Shown: piece after piece, positions 6,926 through 9,442 of the stretch
How the letters are laid out: every line of letters starts with the position of its first letter
How positions within the stretch are numbered: the stretch's first letter is position 1
Assembly: GCA_035264885.1 (NCBI GenBank)
Contig: DATFPK010000065.1
Span: forward strand, 1-9,442
From: DATFPK01 sp035264885
Lineage (GTDB): Bacteria; Actinomycetota; Thermoleophilia; Solirubrobacterales; 70-9
Direction: 5' to 3'
DNA: 9,442 bases
Made by a program: the position numbers and the translations under genes
The notes under the pieces: model-generated
The model's database searches: none
Told to the model about the DNA's origin: nothing
What the model saw: the letters and a program-made list of their open reading frames with translations, nothing else

Positions 6926-7291
6926 CTACTGGACCTTGCGCAGGCGGCCCCGCTGCTCGTGCCGCTCGATTACCTGCGCGATCAGCTTCTGGACGTTGTT
7001 GTCTCCCTCGACCCGGATGTGGCCCTGCTCGTAGGCATCGCGGTAATGGGAGACGCGGCCGTCCTCGGCGAGCTCGTTGAAGTGTGAGCGCGGCATCGAG
7101 ACCGTCACCCGCGCGTCGTCGGCCACCGCCTTGCTGACCTTAGGTCCCGGCAGCTCGACCCGGAAGATCTGGACGTCGCCGCGGCCGCGCAGCTCGAGCG
7201 CGAAGACGAGTTTGAGCTTGGCCAACGCCGGCACCTCCTCCTGGAACCGCCGAACCACGTTCGCGATCAGCTGCGGGGTACTGCCCGACAT
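6926..7291 (-). CDS. Small SCP2-like (sterol carrier type) domain protein
   Basis: A 121-residue soluble protein. An N-terminal amphipathic helix (IANVVRRFQEEVPALAKL, ~9-26) is followed by beta stretches LVFALELRG (~28-36) and VQIFRVELP (~40-48), then ARVTVSMPRSHFNEL (~60-74) and a C-terminal helix after EQGHIRVEGD (~88-97). The order 'x-V-T-V-S-x-x-x-x-x-F' followed by 'G-x-I-x-V-E-G-D' is the pattern of SCP2-like domains, which bind lipids or acyl chains in a pocket; here this is a whole protein rather than a fused tail. The ligand is unknown. It heads the leftward block, and its stop overlaps the expected beginning of the AlkZ-like gene. TAGGAT 7 nt before the ATG may act as -10 of a leaderless message; its AGGA core could also serve as a weak ribosome site. 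Confidence 0.72.
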   Translation of the reverse strand: MSGSTPQLIANVVRRFQEEVPALAKLKLVFALELRGRGDVQIFRVELPGPKVSKAVADDARVTVSMPRSHFNELAEDGRVSHYRDAYEQGHIRVEGDNNVQKLIAQVIERHEQRGRLRKVQ

Positions 7292-7298
7292 CGGCGCG

Positions 7299-7304
7299 AT
7301 CCTA
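7299..7304 (-). promoter_or_regulatory. Candidate -10 element (TAGGAT) for the SCP2-like gene
   Basis: The minus strand reads TAGGAT 7 nt before the ATG at 7291. This is the ideal spacing for a leaderless transcript beginning at the A of ATG. It lies in the 34-bp divergent gap. Confidence 0.5.
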
Positions 7305-7310
7305 CGCCAC

Positions 7311-7316
7311 TAAGCT
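7311..7316 (+). promoter_or_regulatory. Candidate -10 element (TAAGCT) for the kinase gene
   Basis: TAAGCT lies 9 nt before the ATG at 7326, with no Shine-Dalgarno. It is only 6 bp from the divergent -10 candidate at 7299-7304, so the two promoters would share nearly all their DNA. Confidence 0.42.
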
Positions 7317-7325
7317 GCGCGCGCT

Positions 7326-8213
7326 ATGGGCGACTACGCGAGCTGGGGGCTCGAGGAGAGCGAGGAGATCGTTCCCGGCCGCTTCGCGCTGAAGCCGATC
7401 GGCGGCGGCAACCGCTACGAGGTCTATCTCGTCTGGGACGAGCATCTCTACTCGCTCGGGGTGGCCAAGGTGCTGCGTCCCGACCAGGCTGAGGACGAGC
7501 GCGCCCTGCGAGATCTGGAGAAGGAGGCGGAAGCGCTCGGCACCCTCGCGCATCCGGTCCTGATCCGCCACTTCGACGCCGTGCTCGAAGGACCGCGGCC
7601 CCACATTCTGATCGAGCACCTCGAGGGCCCCTCGCTGCGCCGCCTGATCAAGCGTGGCGGCTCCCTGCCGCTCGAGCAGGCCCTGCCGCTTGCGATCCAC
7701 GTCGCCGGAGCCCTTCAGTACATGGCCAACGACGGCTACGTCCATCTCGACTGCAAGCCCGACAACATCGTCATGGGGGTGCCCCCGCGCCTGATCGACC
7801 TGAGCATCGCCCGCACGATCGAGCGGGCGGCCAGGTCCAAGGGACCCCTCGGCACAGCCGCGTACCAGGCACCGGAGCAGTGCGGCGACGAGCGCGCCTC
7901 GGACCCGATCGGACCGCCCGCCGACGCCTGGGGGCTCGGCGCGACCCTCTTTCACGCGGTCGCCGGGCGCAGGCCCTTCAGCAGCGGAGACCGCAGGGCG
8001 AGCGGGGCCGAGCGGTACCGCCAGCTAATCGACGAGCCCCGCCCCCTGCCGGACCACTTGCCGAGCGCGCTGCGCGACCTCCTCATCGAGCTGCTGTCCA
8101 AGGATCCCGCGTCGAGGCCCACCTGTGCGGAGGCAATCGAGCGGCTCGAGCCGATCGTCGCCGAGCTGCCCAGCCGCATGACGTTCACACCCCGAGGCGT
8201 GCTCGGCGGCTAG
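7326..8213 (+). CDS. Hanks-type Ser/Thr protein kinase, cytoplasmic, with divergent motifs
   Basis: A 295-residue kinase domain with no membrane segment and no sensor domain, unlike PknB-type receptor kinases. Visible elements are a glycine loop IGGGNRYEV (25-33), the ATP lysine in VAK (K48), a likely helix-C Glu67, the catalytic loop H140-L-D142-C-K144-P-D-N147, the metal site L-I-D158-L-S160, G-T-A-A-Y then APE (182-184), D200-A-W-G-L-G in helix F, and R264 in DPASRP. The catalytic Asp142, Lys144, Asn147 and Asp158 are all kept, so activity is expected. HRD has become HLD, meaning no arginine to couple to activation-loop phosphorylation, and DFG has become DLS. It is divergent from the SCP2-like gene and 132 bp before the repeat-protein gene on the same strand. 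Substrates cannot be inferred. Confidence 0.9.
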   Translation: MGDYASWGLEESEEIVPGRFALKPIGGGNRYEVYLVWDEHLYSLGVAKVLRPDQAEDERALRDLEKEAEALGTLAHPVLIRHFDAVLEGPRPHILIEHLEGPSLRRLIKRGGSLPLEQALPLAIHVAGALQYMANDGYVHLDCKPDNIVMGVPPRLIDLSIARTIERAARSKGPLGTAAYQAPEQCGDERASDPIGPPADAWGLGATLFHAVAGRRPFSSGDRRASGAERYRQLIDEPRPLPDHLPSALRDLLIELLSKDPASRPTCAEAIERLEPIVAELPSRMTFTPRGVLGG

Positions 8214-8271
8214 ACCGTTCGTCCAGGAGCGATTTAGGTCGTGATCCTGGCCCGCCGATCGTGTCTACCTA

Positions 8272-8301
8272 CCAGCGCTACAAATCCATCCCCTGCGCTG
8301 G
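8272..8301. repeat. Imperfect promoter-region inverted repeat (CCAGCGC / GCGCTGG)
   Basis: Seven-base arms at 8272-8278 and 8295-8301 flank a 16-nt AT-richer loop containing TACAAAT (8279-8285), a possible -10 for the repeat-protein gene. It could be an operator or an RNA hairpin in the leader. The rest of the 132-bp gap shows nothing else I can interpret. Confidence 0.3.
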
Positions 8302-8334
8302 GGCGCTCCGGGTCGATGCCCGCGGGTGTGAACG

Positions 8335-8340
8335 AGGAGG
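8335..8340 (+). promoter_or_regulatory. Ribosome binding site for the repeat protein
   Basis: AGGAGG, 5 nt before the ATG at 8346. It decides this start over upstream in-frame codons (8241, 8316). Confidence 0.8.
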
Positions 8341-8345
8341 AACCA

Positions 8346-8948
8346 ATGAGGAACAAGATGCAAGCGGGAAGCGCCATTTCGCCGGCTGCCCGCGCGTTCA
8401 CGAGGCTGCAGGCCGACGACGTCCTGCTGCCCGCGGAGGCCTCGGCGCTGAAGCGCGCGGGTGCCCTCTTCTTCTGCCTGATGGTGCTGGTCTCGGCCCC
8501 GCTGTTCTGGGCGGCAAACGCGGCCGGCATTCTCGGTGACGTCCCGAACGCGATCGCCCACAGCGGCAGCAGCGGCCCCGACGACGACGAGGGCCACAGC
8601 GGTCCCGGAGGCGGCGACGGCGATGACGGCGACGACAACCACAACGGTCAGGCCACTGCCGGCACCAGCGCGCCGGGCCAGGACACAGCGGGTACGACTG
8701 CCGGTGACAACGACAGCAATGGCCAGGGCCATGAGCGGGACAGGAACGACAACCGTCACGGCCACGCCACCCAGGGCACGAGCGCCCCGGGCCACGACAC
8801 CGCCGGGACCACCGCCGGTGACAACGATTCGAGGAACGAAGGCAACAACGAGAACGGCCGTGACACCCAGGGCACCAGCGCCCCGGGCCATGACACCGCC
8901 GGGACCACCGCCGGTGACGACGACAGCAGGGGTGACAACGACCGCTGA
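8346..8948 (+). CDS. Membrane-anchored or secreted Thr/Gly/Asp repeat protein, function unknown
   Basis: A 200-residue protein. Residues 1-37 form a cytoplasmic-type lead ending in LKR; residues 38-59 (AGALFFCLMVLVSAPLFWAANA) are one hydrophobic segment. By the positive-inside rule the C-terminal part is outside the cell. The AxA at 57-59 could instead be a signal peptidase site, releasing the rest. Residues 73-102 are Gly/Asp/His rich. Then come three 22-residue modules (103-124, 141-162, 173-194), each with the core GTSAPGxDTAGTTAGDxDS, separated by hydrophilic Asn/Arg/Asp/His spacers of 16 and 10 residues. The whole exterior should be extended and disordered, strongly acidic and Thr/Ser rich. 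It could bind cations or be a glycosylated surface stalk, but neither is shown. Transcription ends at the strong hairpin 20 bp beyond the stop. I do not recognise a family. Confidence 0.8.
   Translation: MRNKMQAGSAISPAARAFTRLQADDVLLPAEASALKRAGALFFCLMVLVSAPLFWAANAAGILGDVPNAIAHSGSSGPDDDEGHSGPGGGDGDDGDDNHNGQATAGTSAPGQDTAGTTAGDNDSNGQGHERDRNDNRHGHATQGTSAPGHDTAGTTAGDNDSRNEGNNENGRDTQGTSAPGHDTAGTTAGDDDSRGDNDR
8652..8927 (+). repeat. Three in-frame 66-bp coding repeats
   Basis: Copies lie at 8652-8717, 8766-8831 and 8862-8927, so the periods are 114 and 96 bp. Copies 2 and 3 differ at only two positions over 54 bp (8769-8822 versus 8865-8918), pointing to a recent duplication; copy 1 is more diverged. 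Each module is itself two ten-residue halves, best seen in copy 1 as TAGTSAPGQD then TAGTTAGDND. Confidence 0.85.
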
Positions 8949-8967
8949 GCTGCCGTACCGCTGAGCG

Positions 8968-8996
8968 AAAAGGGCCGCCGCCGGGGCGGCCCTTTT
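8968..8996. terminator. Intrinsic terminator, probably bidirectional
   Basis: A perfect 12-bp stem (8968-8979 with 8985-8996), GC-rich in its inner part, with a 5-nt loop and TTTTCTTT (8993-9000) on the plus strand. The AAAA at the left foot gives a U-tract for minus-strand transcripts, so it can end both the repeat-protein gene and the leftward operon containing the SDR remnant. Confidence 0.88.
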
Positions 8997-9015
8997 CTTT
9001 GGGCGCAAACGCTGC

Positions 9016-9373
9016 TTACCAGGGGATCGGCCGGCGGTCCCGGAAGAACCCACCGGAGGGACCGTCGTCCGGCAGGGTCGCGAGCCAGACTGCGGTGTCG
9101 GCGCCGTCCTCGATCGAGCGCGGCGCGCTGACGGCGCCCGTGTCGGTCCGGACTCAGCCGGGGCGGACGGCATTCACCAGCACCCCTCGCTCGTCGGCAG
9201 ACAGGTCCTGGTCAGCGCGTTCAGAGCCGTCGTCGAGATCCGGTACGCGGCCTCGCGCTCCGCGTCCCGCTCGGCGCGTGCGACGCCTTCCTCGGCGGCG
9301 GCAGCTGCCTTGCGACCTCGCGCCCGATCCCGCGGTTCGCGCCGCTGACCAGCGCTACCGGCTGGTCTGACAC
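9016..9373 (-). pseudogene. Decayed short-chain dehydrogenase/reductase (SDR)
   Basis: Three frames together spell an SDR remnant. Frame 1, from GTG 9373 directly after the acyl-CoA dehydrogenase stop, gives SDQPVALVSGANRGIGREVA, the N-terminal strand and the TGxxxGIG-type cofactor motif. By about 9300 the sense moves to a second frame, giving EREAAYRISTTALNALTR: the active-site Y-x-x-x-K helix, with the catalytic Lys replaced by Thr. Near 9207 a one-base slip leads to frame 3, LSADERGVLVNAVRPG, then TGA (9156-9154) where the family has Trp (PGW), then VRTDTGAV, a DGADTAVWLATLP block and GGFFRDRRPIPW before TAA at 9018-9016. The ~120 residues expected between the cofactor motif and the active-site Tyr are missing. 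Only about 118 codons remain of a ~235-residue enzyme. It cannot make a working SDR. Confidence 0.85.
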
Positions 9374-9442
9374 TCAGACCTTGTGGCGCTGCAGGAGCTT
9401 CTTGCCGATCACCATCCGCTGGATCTCGGACGTGCCCTCGCC
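9374..9442 (-). CDS. Acyl-CoA dehydrogenase, C-terminal end (partial)
   Basis: The last 22 residues of a leftward gene are visible, GEGTSEIQRMVIGKKLLQRH then KV and TGA. EGTSEIQR is the hallmark of the acyl-CoA dehydrogenase C-terminal helical domain, where it sits close to the flavin and the neighbouring subunit. The rest lies beyond the window. Given meaA and the MaoC gene here, it might be methylsuccinyl-CoA dehydrogenase, but these residues are shared by the whole superfamily, so this is only a possibility. The GTG of the SDR remnant follows its stop codon with no gap (TGAGTG), so the two were probably once translationally coupled. Confidence 0.85.
   Translation of the reverse strand, partial: GEGTSEIQRMVIGKKLLQRHKV

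Noticed and set aside
8652..8927. CRISPR array or intergenic tandem repeat
   Set aside because: The repeats are in frame within an open reading frame, spacers differ in length and also code, and there are no cas genes.

Overview
This is a very GC-rich window with strong GC preference at third codon positions, ATG and GTG starts, and several starts that lack a Shine-Dalgarno sequence. The gene content (MeaA-type mutase with its companion MaoC hydratase, a Hanks-type kinase, DUF5995, an AlkZ-like winged-helix protein) points to an actinobacterium. Thermoleophilia (Solirubrobacterales or Gaiellales type) is my best guess; that assignment is inference, with no marker gene to prove it.

Layout: a possible divergent gene start (1-50, minus) faces meaA (70-2106, plus), which encodes a coenzyme-B12 ethylmalonyl-CoA mutase. 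A small four-cysteine zinc-ribbon-like protein follows (2158-2724, plus). A leftward block then runs from 7291 down to 2727: SCP2-like protein, AlkZ-like winged-helix protein, MaoC hydratase, secreted glycosidase-like protein, secreted DUF5995 protein, and a small helical protein with a disordered tail. A 34-bp divergent intergenic region separates this block from a cytoplasmic Ser/Thr kinase (7326-8213, plus) and a membrane-anchored or secreted repeat protein (8346-8948, plus). A strong, probably bidirectional terminator (8968-8996) separates these from leftward genes at the right edge: a decayed SDR (9016-9373) and the C-terminal end of an acyl-CoA dehydrogenase (9374 to window end).

The metabolic theme is CoA-ester chemistry. 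MeaA and the MaoC protein, which closely resembles the hydratase linked to meaA in Streptomyces as I recall it, fit successive steps of the ethylmalonyl-CoA pathway (ethylmalonyl-CoA to methylsuccinyl-CoA, then mesaconyl-CoA hydration). The truncated acyl-CoA dehydrogenase could supply the intervening oxidation, but too little of it is visible to say. The other genes have no evident link to this pathway.

The main oddities are an SDR pseudogene whose three frames can be followed by eye, an AlkZ-like gene whose conserved N-terminus (with the QxQ motif) lies upstream of any standard start codon, a modular Thr/Gly/Asp repeat protein, and a recurring TANNNT hexamer 7-10 nt before starts that lack a Shine-Dalgarno, suggesting leaderless transcription. 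I see no mobile element, CRISPR array, tRNA or rRNA, and no convincing new multi-gene system.
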